This document shows, in pieces, positions 8,899-17,596 of a stretch of DNA of 64,000 bases. The notes under the pieces were generated by a model. It did no database searches. It worked only from the letters and a program-made list of their open reading frames with translations, and was not told the DNA's origin. The position numbers and the translations under genes were made by a program. Positions within the stretch are counted from its first letter, which is position 1. Each line of letters begins with the position of its first letter. Source of the stretch: Flavobacteriales bacterium (GTDB lineage: Bacteria > Bacteroidota > Bacteroidia > Flavobacteriales_F > PHOS-HE28); contig JAIOIH010000062.1 of assembly GCA_019912395.1 (NCBI GenBank), positions 124,001 to 188,000 of the forward strand. The letters run 5' to 3'.

Positions 8899-10497
8899 TT
8901 GAGCACTACTACCCGCCCCTCCAAGCATCCCAAGGGACTGTATGTCCTGTTCTTCACCGAGATGTGGGAACGCTTCGGCTACTACCTCATGCTGGGCATC
9001 TTCAGCCTGTACATGCTGGACAGCTGGGACAATGGCGGCATGGGCTTCAGCGCGCTGAAGAAGAGCGACATCTACGGCACCTACCTCGGGCTGGTCTACC
9101 TCACTCCATTCGTAGGAGGCCTGCTGGCCGACCGTATTCTGGGTTTCCGTAAAAGCATTCTGATGGGGGGACTGCTCATGGCGGCGGGCTACCTCACCCT
9201 GGCCGTGCATGATGTCAACGCGTTCTACATAGGCTTGCTGCTGATCATCCTCGGCAACGGCATGTTCAAGCCGAACATCTCCACGCTGGTGGGCAACCTG
9301 TACAACGACGACAAGTACCGGGACAACAAGGATGCGGGCTTCAATATCTTCTACATGGGCATCAACATCGGTGCCTTCGTTTGCAATTTCGTGGCGGCCT
9401 ACATGCAGATCAACTACGGCTGGGGCCATGCCTTCGCTGCGGCCGGCATCGGTATGCTTTTGGGGGTGATCACCTTCATGAGCGGCAGCAAATGGGTGAA
9501 GCATGCCGACGTGATCAAGCCACTGGAGCCGGGCGACATGAGCACGGGGCGGATCCTGCTGAGCACGCTGGTGCCCATGTTCGCGTTCGGTGTGGTGGGC
9601 TACCTCATCCCCGGCAACATCCTCGGCACGGACACCAACGACGCGTTCATCTTCGGTTGCATACCGGTTGTGGCCTTCTTCATTTATCTCTACGTGAAGG
9701 CCAATGCGGAAGACAAGCGTCCCATTGGAGCATTGTTGGCGGTGTTCGGCTGCTTGGTGATCTTCTGGGCCGTTTTCCACCAGAATGGCGATGCCCTTAC
9801 CGTATGGGCCAAGGATTACACCGATCGCGAAATGCCGATGAGCATTTCCAACGTTGCGGAAAAGTTGAACATGGCGGAAACGGTGACCAATGCAGGTGAA
9901 GCCACCGATGTGAACAGCGCCCAATATTTGGCGACCCTTTCACCGGAACGCATACCTGCCGAAGGCCAGAGCCTGAAGCTGTATGCCACACAGCTCTACC
10001 AAAGCATCAACCCGTTCTGGGTGGTGTTGCTCACCCCTGTGATCGTGGGTTTCTGGGGCTTCATGCGTAGCAGGCGCAGGGAGCCGAGCACGCCGACGAA
10101 GATCGCGATCGGCCTGGTGATCACCGCACTTTCGGCCCTGGTAATGGTAGGCGCAGTAATGGCGACGAACAACTTGGAAGGCAAGGCCAGCAGTTGGTGG
10201 CTGATAGCGAGTTACGGGGTGATCACCGTGGGAGAACTATGTCTCAGTCCGATGGGTCTTTCCCTGGTGAGCAAACTGAGTCCGCCGCGGATCACCGCCT
10301 TGATGATGGGCGGCTTCTTCCTCAGCACTTCCGTGGGCAACAAGCTCAGCGGTATGCTCAGCGGCCTGTGGGAAGGTTTTGAGGACAAGAGCTACTTCTT
10401 CCTGATGAACTTCGGCCTGGCGATGGCCGCCGCACTCATGCTCTTTGCCATGCTCCGATGGCTACGCGCGGTGATGCGGGAGAAGAATATCCACTAG
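8899..10497 (+). CDS. Proton-dependent oligopeptide (POT/PTR) transporter 2
   Basis: About 532 residues if it begins at TTG 8899, which yields MSTTTRPSKHPKGLYVLFF, aligning with the N-terminus of copy 1. No in-frame ATG precedes the signature, so the start is uncertain and the GTG at 8776 is unlikely because it would translate the repeat. It has the FFTEMWERFGYYLML and FYMGINIGAF signatures. It carries an extra soluble loop of roughly 70 residues before the last helices (around NVAEKLNMAETV), absent from copies 1 and 3. That loop is compatible with a periplasmic or cytosolic insertion that sets this paralogue apart. It is probably co-transcribed with copy 1 unless the repeat between them terminates. 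Confidence 0.92.
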   Translation: MSTTTRPSKHPKGLYVLFFTEMWERFGYYLMLGIFSLYMLDSWDNGGMGFSALKKSDIYGTYLGLVYLTPFVGGLLADRILGFRKSILMGGLLMAAGYLTLAVHDVNAFYIGLLLIILGNGMFKPNISTLVGNLYNDDKYRDNKDAGFNIFYMGINIGAFVCNFVAAYMQINYGWGHAFAAAGIGMLLGVITFMSGSKWVKHADVIKPLEPGDMSTGRILLSTLVPMFAFGVVGYLIPGNILGTDTNDAFIFGCIPVVAFFIYLYVKANAEDKRPIGALLAVFGCLVIFWAVFHQNGDALTVWAKDYTDREMPMSISNVAEKLNMAETVTNAGEATDVNSAQYLATLSPERIPAEGQSLKLYATQLYQSINPFWVVLLTPVIVGFWGFMRSRRREPSTPTKIAIGLVITALSALVMVGAVMATNNLEGKASSWWLIASYGVITVGELCLSPMGLSLVSKLSPPRITALMMGGFFLSTSVGNKLSGMLSGLWEGFEDKSYFFLMNFGLAMAAALMLFAMLRWLRAVMREKNIH

Positions 10498-10983
10498 CGT
10501 GGAATGTAGAATGCGGAACAGAGGAATGTAAAACGTCAAATTGGTCTATCGGAGATCTCGGCTGCCGACGGATTAAGGCGCAGAGATGGGCGACCCACTG
10601 CTGCCGGTCATACCGCGAAGAACACAAAGTACACAAAGGCGGACGGTGCGCTCCCGCCTCTTTGGAAGCACCTCTCCGTTATGAAGCAACCCTCATCACT
10701 CCCTGTGTTTCTCCGTGCCTCGGTGCCCTCGCCTGGGCGTAGCCGCTTCGGCGTAGCACGGTCTGTGGTATAAACGCCACCCACTTCCTCCGTTGCGAAG
10801 CAACCCTCCTCATCCCGCATTTCCCTGCGTTTCTCCATGGCTCTGTGCCTCTGTGGTAAAATCAGAACGAACACAGGTTCTCGCTCGTTAGCTCCCAATC
10901 GTTAGACTTGCCCGTCCTAAGCCACCTGTAAAGCCAGATTTGCGGGGATCATAACGATCCGCGTCATCAGCGTTCCATAGCCC
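10498..10983. other. 486-base intergenic region with repeats
   Basis: No convincing gene on either strand. It opens with heptad-like words (GGAATGT AGAATGC GGAACAG). Two diverged direct copies of a repeat follow: about 10675-10730 (CTCCGTTATGAAGCAACCCTCATCACTCCCTG, then TGTTTCTCCGTGCC) and 10787-10850 (CTCCGTTGCGAAGCAACCCTCCTCATCCCGCA, then CGTTTCTCCATGGC). The region also contains AACACAAAGTACACAAAGG words. Any promoter for the third POT gene must lie in the last 100 bases, but no clear TAnnTTTG is seen. Confidence 0.6.
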
Positions 10984-12462
10984 ATGCAAACAATCGAACA
11001 GATCCGGGATTTCGAAGGGAAGTACCCCAAGCAGCTCTTGCACCTCGCAGGCAGCGAGATGTGGGAACGATTCTGCTTCTACGGCATGCGCGGCATGCTC
11101 ACCGTGTTCATGGTAACCCAGTTGGGGTTGGATGACAAGACAGCAAACCTTCAGTACGGTGCGATCCAGGCGTTCGTATACGCCTTTACCTTCATTGGAG
11201 GGGTGTTCGCCGACAAGATCCTCGGCTTTCAGAAGTCCTTGTTCTGGGGTGCGGTGATGATGATCGCCGGTGGCCTGGTGATCGCCGTCTCCCCCCACAG
11301 CCTCTTTTACATCGGCACCTGCTTCTTCATCATCGGCACCGGCTTCTTCAAGCCCAACATCAGCACCATGGTGGGCCAATTGTACCATGAGGGCGACCCA
11401 CGCCGCGATGCCGGTTTCAGTTTGTTCTACTCCGCGATCAACCTCGGTGCCCTGTTCGGCGGCATCCTGATGATCTACGTGGGCAAGTACCACAGCTGGC
11501 CGCTGGCCTTCGGGCTGGTGAGCATCGTGATGGCCATCAGTCTGATCAACTTCGCCTTCACCCGAAAGAGCATGGGTTCCATCGGCCTTTCGCCGCTGCA
11601 CCCGGACATACCCAACAAGAAACGCCGCATGTACGAGGTCGCCGTGTACATCGGCTCGCTCATCGCCATTCCGTTCATCCTGATCTTGGTGACCAACACG
11701 CACTACACGGACCTGTTCATGTACATCATCGGTCCGCTCACGCTGGTATACTTGGGCTGGGAGATGCGCAAGTTCAATGCGAAGGAGAACAAGCGGTTGC
11801 TGGCCGCGCTGGTGTTCATCTTCTTCTCCATTCTGTTCTGGGCCTTCTTCGAGCAGGCGGGCGGCTCGCTGAGCATCTTCGCGTTGAACAATCTCAACCA
11901 CACCCTTTTCGGCTTCATCCCCATGGACCCGAACATCGTGAACAACAGCGCGAACTCGGTCTTCGTCATCATTTTCGCACCGCTGGTGGGTCTGCTTTGG
12001 CTGTGGCTGAGCAAGCGGAAACTGGAACCGAATTCGGTGGTGAAATTCGGCCTTGGGTTTCTCCTTTTGGCCGGTGCGTTCTACGCCTTCTACGCCACCA
12101 TCTTCTTCGCGGACGCCGACGGCATGACCTCGCTCGACATCTTCACCTTGGGCTACTTCATCATCACCTTCGGGGAGCTGAGCCTCTCACCCATCGGTCT
12201 TTCCCTGATGACCAAGCTTTCGCCCCAATCCATTCAAGGCTTGATGATGGGCATGTGGTTCCTGGCCAGCGCCTACGGGCAATACGTGGCGGGGTTGTTG
12301 GGCGCGGGCATGAGCACGACCGATCCGAACGCCTCCAATTTCTCGAAACTCGTGGCCTATACCGGCGGATACCAGCAATTGGCCATCTACGCGTTGATCG
12401 CGGGGATCGTGCTGATCGTGATCTCGCCGGGCGTGCGCAGGTTGATGAAGGGAGTTCATTGA
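10984..12462 (+). CDS. Proton-dependent oligopeptide (POT/PTR) transporter 3
   Basis: 492 residues from an ATG. The first signature is slightly diverged, AGSEMWERFCFYGMRG, yet keeps E-x-x-E-R-F and the aromatic pair. The second is FYSAINLGALFGG. The FWAFFEQAGGSLS block matches copy 1. It is separated from copy 2 by nearly 500 bases of repeat-containing DNA, so it probably has its own promoter. It is likely an inner-membrane peptide/proton symporter, and it differs from the other two enough to suggest an old duplication and not a recent one. Confidence 0.94.
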   Translation: MQTIEQIRDFEGKYPKQLLHLAGSEMWERFCFYGMRGMLTVFMVTQLGLDDKTANLQYGAIQAFVYAFTFIGGVFADKILGFQKSLFWGAVMMIAGGLVIAVSPHSLFYIGTCFFIIGTGFFKPNISTMVGQLYHEGDPRRDAGFSLFYSAINLGALFGGILMIYVGKYHSWPLAFGLVSIVMAISLINFAFTRKSMGSIGLSPLHPDIPNKKRRMYEVAVYIGSLIAIPFILILVTNTHYTDLFMYIIGPLTLVYLGWEMRKFNAKENKRLLAALVFIFFSILFWAFFEQAGGSLSIFALNNLNHTLFGFIPMDPNIVNNSANSVFVIIFAPLVGLLWLWLSKRKLEPNSVVKFGLGFLLLAGAFYAFYATIFFADADGMTSLDIFTLGYFIITFGELSLSPIGLSLMTKLSPQSIQGLMMGMWFLASAYGQYVAGLLGAGMSTTDPNASNFSKLVAYTGGYQQLAIYALIAGIVLIVISPGVRRLMKGVH

Positions 12463-12564
12463 TGGGTGCCGCAGGCGCTATTTGATCAGCTGATCCACTT
12501 TCTCATTTGCGAGTAATTTCATCGCGGCACGATCTTGGCAAGCACCCACCGAACAACCTCACAG

Positions 12565-13116
12565 ATGCGCACTCTTTTCTTTTCCCTTTGCTTGGCCCCC
12601 TTGACCCTATTCGCCCAAGAACCTGCTACCGGCGGAGTACACTGGAGCGACATTGAAACCGCCCAAAAGGCGGCAAAGAAGGACGGCAAGCCCCTGCTGA
12701 TCGACGTGTACACCTCGTGGTGCGGTCCCTGCCGCATGCTGGACAAGAACACCTTCCAGGAGGCACGAACGGCAGCATACATCAACGAGCACTTCCACCC
12801 GGTGAAGTTCAATGCCGAAGGAGGCGAAACCGTCATTTACAACGGAAAAAGCTACTCCAATCCTTCCTTCGATCCAGCCAAGACGGCAGGCCGCAACGGC
12901 ACACACGACCTTACCATGGCCATTGCGCCGATGAACGGGCGCATTGCCTATCCGACCATCGTATACATGGACAAGGATGGCAACGTGCTGGCACCGGTGC
13001 AAGGCTATATGAGCCCGGAGCAGATCGAACCGATCCTCACCTACTTCGGTGAGGGCTTCTACATGAAGCAGGAGTTCCCCGAATTTCAAAAGAACTTCGT
13101 CAGCAAGAGGAAGTAG
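12565..13116 (+). CDS. Secreted thioredoxin-family protein
   Basis: 183 residues from the ATG at 12565, which gives a signal peptide ending LFAQE. The thioredoxin-fold domain has the active site WCGPC at about residues 52-56 followed by RMLDKNTFQ, typical of the thioredoxin_7/DUF255-like branch. A later cis-Pro region, GRIAYPTIVYMDKDG, is also present. A Bacteroidetes periplasmic protein of this kind usually acts in disulfide reduction or exchange, but the partner is unknown. It has a longer insertion (about 25 residues around GGETVIYNGKSYSNPSF) between the active site and the cis-Pro. It is convergent with the cyanophycinase-like gene. Confidence 0.88.
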   Translation: MRTLFFSLCLAPLTLFAQEPATGGVHWSDIETAQKAAKKDGKPLLIDVYTSWCGPCRMLDKNTFQEARTAAYINEHFHPVKFNAEGGETVIYNGKSYSNPSFDPAKTAGRNGTHDLTMAIAPMNGRIAYPTIVYMDKDGNVLAPVQGYMSPEQIEPILTYFGEGFYMKQEFPEFQKNFVSKRK

Positions 13117-13157
13117 GGTATGTGCGGATCGGCCGGATCCAACCGTGTGGAAACGTG

Positions 13158-14447
13158 CTAACGGACCAGCTTCCACGCGTGTGGACCTCCCCGCCTTTCG
13201 CCCTTCAACAGTAGTAGCCCAGGTGCAGCGGCCGGAATGGTCATGCGGCAATTCCCTTGGTCGTCCGCAATTCCTCGGCGAAGGACCCTTCCATCCATCC
13301 CATGGATCAAGAGCGTGGATCCGGGAACAAGATCCTGCACGTGGACGCGCCCGGCGATCGGGTCCCATTCCGCTCCGAGTTGGTTCCCATCCTCGGAGCG
13401 AACACCCGTGGGGCCACAAGGCGGTGCATCACCGGGCTGTGTGGTGAAGGTCCCCCCGACGGCGCTCCAATCCTCCCACATGCCTCCCTCTCCTGCAAGG
13501 TGGTCGTTCAGGTCGAACCAGTTGTTCCCTCCGGGTAGTCCGGGCACTTTGTAGGCCTTCACCGCCATCGCGTTGCGGTCCCATGTGAGCGGCATGCCCG
13601 CTTGGCAGACTTCCGGACCCACGGGTGGCACACAGTTCATTTGCAGGAAATAGGCGAATTCCTCGTATTGCGGATACTCGCCATAAACATGCGCAATGCC
13701 GTCCGGGGCAATGCAGACGGCCACGTACTCGTTGCAGGCGATGCCGTAGACCACACTGTCGCCCTGCTGCGCCATGCGGGACAGAAAAGCGAAGTGGCGG
13801 GCCCGCCGGTCCGGGTTGTCGTAGTGCGTGTCGGTGATGGTATGGGCCATGAACGGCACGTGGAGAAAGGGAGTGCAGTCCACGGTCATGTTCGTGGCAA
13901 ACGGGTTGCTCAACGCCTCCGCGGAAGTGACCGAACCGAACTGGGCACTGAAATAGCATCCACCGAGAATGGCCATGCCAGCGCTGGTTCCTCCGATGGC
14001 GATCTGGCGCTGCGCGATGGCATCGTTGACCAGGTCCATCACCGGGGTGTTCCGCCAATCGTACACGTAGTTCCACTGATCACCTCCGGCAAACCAGATG
14101 GCTTCGGCCTTTTGAATGCGTTCGGCCACATAGGGGTTGGTGGCTGCGGAAGCATCATTGAACCGGATCGTTTCCACGGAATTCACCCCGCCAAGGTCGC
14201 TGTACATATAGTCGTTGTAGCCATCGCTGCCGGAAGCGCGCAGTACCAGTACATCGCCGCCATTTGCACGGTGCAGGAACCACTGCATGGCTGGATCGAA
14301 CTCGCTGGCACCGCCCATCATGCAGGTTCCTCCAAGTGGAGGAACGGCCGCATCCACCGGATCGCCCGTGAACCAACTGGTATAGGATTGGCCGAGCATT
14401 ACCACGGCCATGCACCAGGCGGAACAAACAAGAATGACACGTGCCAT
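13158..14447 (-). CDS. Secreted cyanophycinase-like peptidase (S51) with T9SS-type tail
   Basis: 429 residues with an N-terminal signal peptide. The S51 fold is marked by WFAGGDQWNYVYDW and the nucleophile motif GGTSAGMAI, as in cyanophycinase and peptidase E. Cyanophycinase cleaves the aspartate-arginine polymer cyanophycin. The C-terminal 80 residues form a small beta-rich segment ending in AAPGLLLLKGERRGGPHAWKLVR, resembling a type A T9SS sorting domain. Export is therefore probable, which suggests use of external polymer. No cyanophycin synthetase is in the window. The C-terminal assignment is inference from composition and ending. Confidence 0.85.
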   Translation of the reverse strand: MARVILVCSAWCMAVVMLGQSYTSWFTGDPVDAAVPPLGGTCMMGGASEFDPAMQWFLHRANGGDVLVLRASGSDGYNDYMYSDLGGVNSVETIRFNDASAATNPYVAERIQKAEAIWFAGGDQWNYVYDWRNTPVMDLVNDAIAQRQIAIGGTSAGMAILGGCYFSAQFGSVTSAEALSNPFATNMTVDCTPFLHVPFMAHTITDTHYDNPDRRARHFAFLSRMAQQGDSVVYGIACNEYVAVCIAPDGIAHVYGEYPQYEEFAYFLQMNCVPPVGPEVCQAGMPLTWDRNAMAVKAYKVPGLPGGNNWFDLNDHLAGEGGMWEDWSAVGGTFTTQPGDAPPCGPTGVRSEDGNQLGAEWDPIAGRVHVQDLVPGSTLLIHGMDGRVLRRGIADDQGNCRMTIPAAAPGLLLLKGERRGGPHAWKLVR

Positions 14448-14466
14448 GGCCCGAATATCGGCGATC

Positions 14467-14474
14467 TACTTTTG
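14467..14474 (+). promoter_or_regulatory. -7 element TACTTTTG directly before a start codon
   Basis: Exact match to the Bacteroidetes -7 consensus TAnnTTTG, ending only four bases before the ATG at 14479. If transcription begins about 5-7 bases downstream of the element, the mRNA of the deiodinase-like gene would be leaderless. Confidence 0.6.
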
Positions 14475-14478
14475 CGCC

Positions 14479-15237
14479 ATGCGGAAATTATTCTACCTGT
14501 TCCTGATGCTCTCCATTCCCGCATCTGCCCAAGTGCAGAACTGGGACCCCGAACCCCGAAAGGGTGATGGGGGCATCCGTTTCAACGACGATCTGGACTT
14601 CTACTTGAACAGCTACAGCAAGGACGAGATCAAGGCCATGCGCCAAGAGGTGAGCATCTGGCGGATGAACTTCGACAAGATGATCCGCGCCACCATCGAC
14701 GACATCCAAGCCTACAGCGAGGGAAGCAACATGGTACCTCGCACGCATGATTTCACGTTACCGGAGGTCCGCACGGGAGTTCCCTACCATCTCGCCGCCC
14801 ATAAGGGCAAATTGAGGGCCTTCATGTTCGGCAGCATCAGCAATCCACCCGCCCGGGCCCAACTCCCTTTTTGGGACAAGCTCTTGGCGAAGTACGACAC
14901 TTCGGAGGTGGAGCTGTTCGTGATCTATGGCAAGGAACTGCACCCCGGCGACAGGAAGAAGTTCAGTGCCTTTCCCGCCCCCTCCACCATGGAGCAAAAG
15001 ATGCGGTACGCCACCGAGTTCGCGCAGCTCACCACACTACCTGTACTGGTGGACGGTTTGGATGACAAGGTGCTCACCGCGTACGGCCGTGTGCCGAACG
15101 GGGCCTACGTGATCGATGCCGACGGCAGGTTGATCTTTCGTGGCACTTGGGCGGACAGCCGGAAGATCGAGCATATCCTGGACACGGTGCTGAAGTGGTA
15201 CGCGGACGGCAGGCCGAAGCTGAAGGCCAAGGGTTGA
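14479..15237 (+). CDS. Secreted deiodinase-like (thioredoxin-fold) protein without the catalytic Cys/Sec
   Basis: 252 residues from ATG 14479, with a signal peptide ending ASAQ. Residues of about 110-250 resemble iodothyronine deiodinase/redoxin proteins: KLRAFMFGSISNPPARAQL, then VELFVIYGKELHPGD, then VPNGAYVIDADGRLIFRGTW. In deiodinases the first block is FGSCTUPPF, where U (or Cys) is catalytic; here that position is Asn and the preceding Cys is Ile. The protein therefore cannot do classical Sec/Cys chemistry. An extra 100-residue N-terminal part (LDFYLNSYSKDEIKAMRQEV) is of unknown role. Its function is unknown; it may be a binding or structural relative. Confidence 0.72.
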   Translation: MRKLFYLFLMLSIPASAQVQNWDPEPRKGDGGIRFNDDLDFYLNSYSKDEIKAMRQEVSIWRMNFDKMIRATIDDIQAYSEGSNMVPRTHDFTLPEVRTGVPYHLAAHKGKLRAFMFGSISNPPARAQLPFWDKLLAKYDTSEVELFVIYGKELHPGDRKKFSAFPAPSTMEQKMRYATEFAQLTTLPVLVDGLDDKVLTAYGRVPNGAYVIDADGRLIFRGTWADSRKIEHILDTVLKWYADGRPKLKAKG

Positions 15238-15269
15238 GCGGTGTTGGCAATGGCAACGCCCCCAACGGA

Positions 15270-16661
15270 TCACACCTGCACCAACTTCCACCTTGCACGC
15301 CTGAAAACGATCATGCACAGCACTGCCAACAGGCTTTCACTGATGGCGATGGCGATGAAGACTCCTTCCGGCCGTTGCATCCAAAGAGACAGGTACCACG
15401 CCAAGGGGATCTCCACCAACCAGAAGCAGACCAGGTTGAGCCATACCGGGGTCATCGCATCCCCGGCACCGTTGAAGGCCTGCGACAGCACCATCCCGTA
15501 GGCGAGGAGAAAATAACCAGCACTCATGATCCGCAGGGCCTGCACCCCGATCAGAACCACGGCCGACACCTCCGTGAACAAGCCCATTACCCAAGGTGCC
15601 AAGGCGATGAACAGGATGGCCATCGTGGTCATGTACACCATATTGATGTGACCACAGAGCCAAGCGCTGCGTTCGGCCCGGTCCGGCCTGAGCGCACCAA
15701 GGTTCTGGCCCACCAGTGTGGAAGCCGCATTGGCAATGCCCCAAGCCGGGAGCAGCGCGAAAATGACGATGCGGACCGCAATGGTATATCCGGCCACGGC
15801 ATCGCTGCCGAAGCCTGCCACGATGCGCACCAGGAACAACCAACTGGCCGATGCGATGAGGAATTGGGCCGAGGCTGCACCGGAAAGCCGCAATATGCTC
15901 CAGAGCTCCTCCCAGGCGATCCGAATGTGGCGGCGTGCCAACTTCACCCTGCTGCGCCCATCGAAGAGGTGCCAACATTGATAGGCCACACCGCAGCCTC
16001 GACCGATCACCGTGGCGACGGCAGCGCCCGTAACTCCCATTGCCGGTACCGGCCCCAGGCCGAAAATGAGCAAGGGGTCCAAGATGATGTTGATGATGTT
16101 GGCCACCCAGAGCGAGCGCATGGCCAGGGCCGCATTGCCCGCACCGCGGAAGATGGCATTAATACCGAAAAGCAACAGGATCAACACATTGCTGCCCAGC
16201 ATGATGCGCATGAAGGGCTTGCCCAGCTCTTCCACCGCGGGCGAGGCGCCCATGAGCTGGAGCAGTTCAGCCGCATGGAACAAGCCCGGCACCGCGAAAC
16301 AGGCCCCGATGGCCAGCGCGACCAGGATACCCTGTACTGCGGACATATCAGCACCCTCCCGATCCTTTTCGCCGATGCGGCGCGCCACCACAGCAGTGAT
16401 GCCGGCACCCAAGCCCCACGCGATGCTGTAGACCAGCATCATCACGCCTTCCGTAAGACCCACAACGGCCACGGCATCCACGCCCAAACGGCTCACGAAG
16501 AACACGTCGACCAGGGCGAACAACGATTCCATGGCCATTTCCAGCACCATGGGAATGCTGAGGAGGACAACGGCGCGCCGAAGTTCCATGGCGGTGAAGT
16601 CCCGGTCACCGCCGCGCAAAGCCTCCCTCACGATCGCCACCGCTCCATCTATCCTCGGCAT
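15270..16661 (-). CDS. MATE family efflux transporter
   Basis: 463 residues and about 12 predicted helices in two related halves, opening with LLSIPMVLEMAMESLFALVDVFFVSRLG and GLGAGITAVVARRIG, standard MatE domain features. MATE proteins export cationic drugs or metabolites by Na+ or H+ antiport. The length is normal. A CAAAGTTG sequence (CAACTTTG on the coding strand, one base from TAnnTTTG) at 16667-16674 lies only six bases from the start codon. The gene is convergent with the deiodinase-like gene and divergent from the DUF1573 gene. The drug specificity is not deducible. Confidence 0.93.
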   Translation of the reverse strand: MPRIDGAVAIVREALRGGDRDFTAMELRRAVVLLSIPMVLEMAMESLFALVDVFFVSRLGVDAVAVVGLTEGVMMLVYSIAWGLGAGITAVVARRIGEKDREGADMSAVQGILVALAIGACFAVPGLFHAAELLQLMGASPAVEELGKPFMRIMLGSNVLILLLFGINAIFRGAGNAALAMRSLWVANIINIILDPLLIFGLGPVPAMGVTGAAVATVIGRGCGVAYQCWHLFDGRSRVKLARRHIRIAWEELWSILRLSGAASAQFLIASASWLFLVRIVAGFGSDAVAGYTIAVRIVIFALLPAWGIANAASTLVGQNLGALRPDRAERSAWLCGHINMVYMTTMAILFIALAPWVMGLFTEVSAVVLIGVQALRIMSAGYFLLAYGMVLSQAFNGAGDAMTPVWLNLVCFWLVEIPLAWYLSLWMQRPEGVFIAIAISESLLAVLCMIVFRRARWKLVQV

Positions 16662-16796
16662 GGCACCAAAGTTGCAATAAAGCAGGGCGGCGGCGATGCA
16701 GGCCGAATGCTGTTAATCTTTGGTTAAAGTGCCACCCGCGACCGCACTCCCGCCGGACCTTTGAAACTCTTCCACAGGAATCCTCAAAAAACGAAC

Positions 16797-17258
16797 ATGA
16801 AGAAGTTGATCGCAACCCTCAGTCTCAGCGCCCTCGTTCTCGGGGCCTTTGCTCAAGAAAACACCGCCGCCGTGGGTGGCAGTGGCCCCATGCTCTCAGT
16901 GGACAAGGAGGTGCATGACTACGGCACCATCGACCAAGGCGCCAACGGCACCTGCGAGTTCAAAGTGACCAACACCGGCGACCAACCACTGATCATCAGC
17001 AGCTGCAAGGGGAGCTGTGGCTGCACGGTACCCGTGTGCGAAACCGCACCCGTGGCTCCTGGTGCATCCACCGTCATCACCGTGAAATACGACAGCAACC
17101 GCGTGGGTCCCATCAACAAGAACGTCACCGTGACCAGCAATGCGGTGAACGCCCCCACCAAGATCCTCCGGATCAAGGGTGAGGTGAAGGCCTCGGCCAC
17201 CGCTACTCCCACGTCGCCGGTGAAGACCACCAGCCCCATGGCACCAACCTCGAACTAA
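16797..17258 (+). CDS. DUF1573 periplasmic protein
   Basis: 153 residues; ATG at 16797 gives the signal peptide MKKLIATLSLSALVLGAFAQ. The rest is one Ig-like DUF1573 domain: HDYGTIDQGANGTCEFKVTNTG, then the conserved SCKGSCGCTVP and the final NAVNAPTKILRIKGEV. A Thr/Ser/Pro-rich tail of 20 residues follows. The DUF1573 fold is an ASH/MSP-like beta-sandwich common in Bacteroidetes, with unknown biochemical role. It has its own downstream hairpin, so it is likely monocistronic. Confidence 0.9.
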   Translation: MKKLIATLSLSALVLGAFAQENTAAVGGSGPMLSVDKEVHDYGTIDQGANGTCEFKVTNTGDQPLIISSCKGSCGCTVPVCETAPVAPGASTVITVKYDSNRVGPINKNVTVTSNAVNAPTKILRIKGEVKASATATPTSPVKTTSPMAPTSN

Positions 17259-17596
17259 GGTCGCCAGAACCGCTTCGCAAAGGGCCGCCTCATCGCCGAG
17301 GTGGCCCTTTTCGTTTGCCCCAGGAAATACCGGACGAACGAAGAAGCACGACGCGACCTGGCAGCTCCGAAGGAGGCGCGTAAGCCCTCATTGGCGCATT
17401 CCATTTCGCCCTGCCATTCCTCCTGAACGACCACTGTTCCGTCCCGGAATCCCGATGGTGGTGCTGACGCCTCCACGATCACCAGATCAGCTCAGGGAAG
17501 TACGACAGCACTAAATTCCGGCAAGAAGGAACTTCGATCCGAGGTAGACGTTAAATTCGCAACATCCAAGTCCGGACCATTTACCGCAAGCAACAC
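17259..17596. other. 338-base gap between DUF1573 gene and gltA
   Basis: Holds a terminator hairpin at its start and a TAAATTCG promoter-like element (17552-17559) about 37 bases before gltA. The middle part contains only a short unconvincing minus-strand ORF (17255-17482) rich in Arg and Ala; nothing else is recognised. Confidence 0.6.
17278..17312 (+). terminator. Intrinsic terminator after the DUF1573 gene
   Basis: AAAGGGCCGCCTC-ATCGCC-GAGGTGGCCCTTTT forms a long GC stem followed by a short T-rich stretch (TTTTCGTTT), 20 bases after the stop codon. Confidence 0.75.

Noticed and set aside
15147-16727. 526-residue plus-strand ORF opposite the MATE gene
   Set aside because: Antisense shadow; the minus strand encodes a clear 12-helix MATE transporter.
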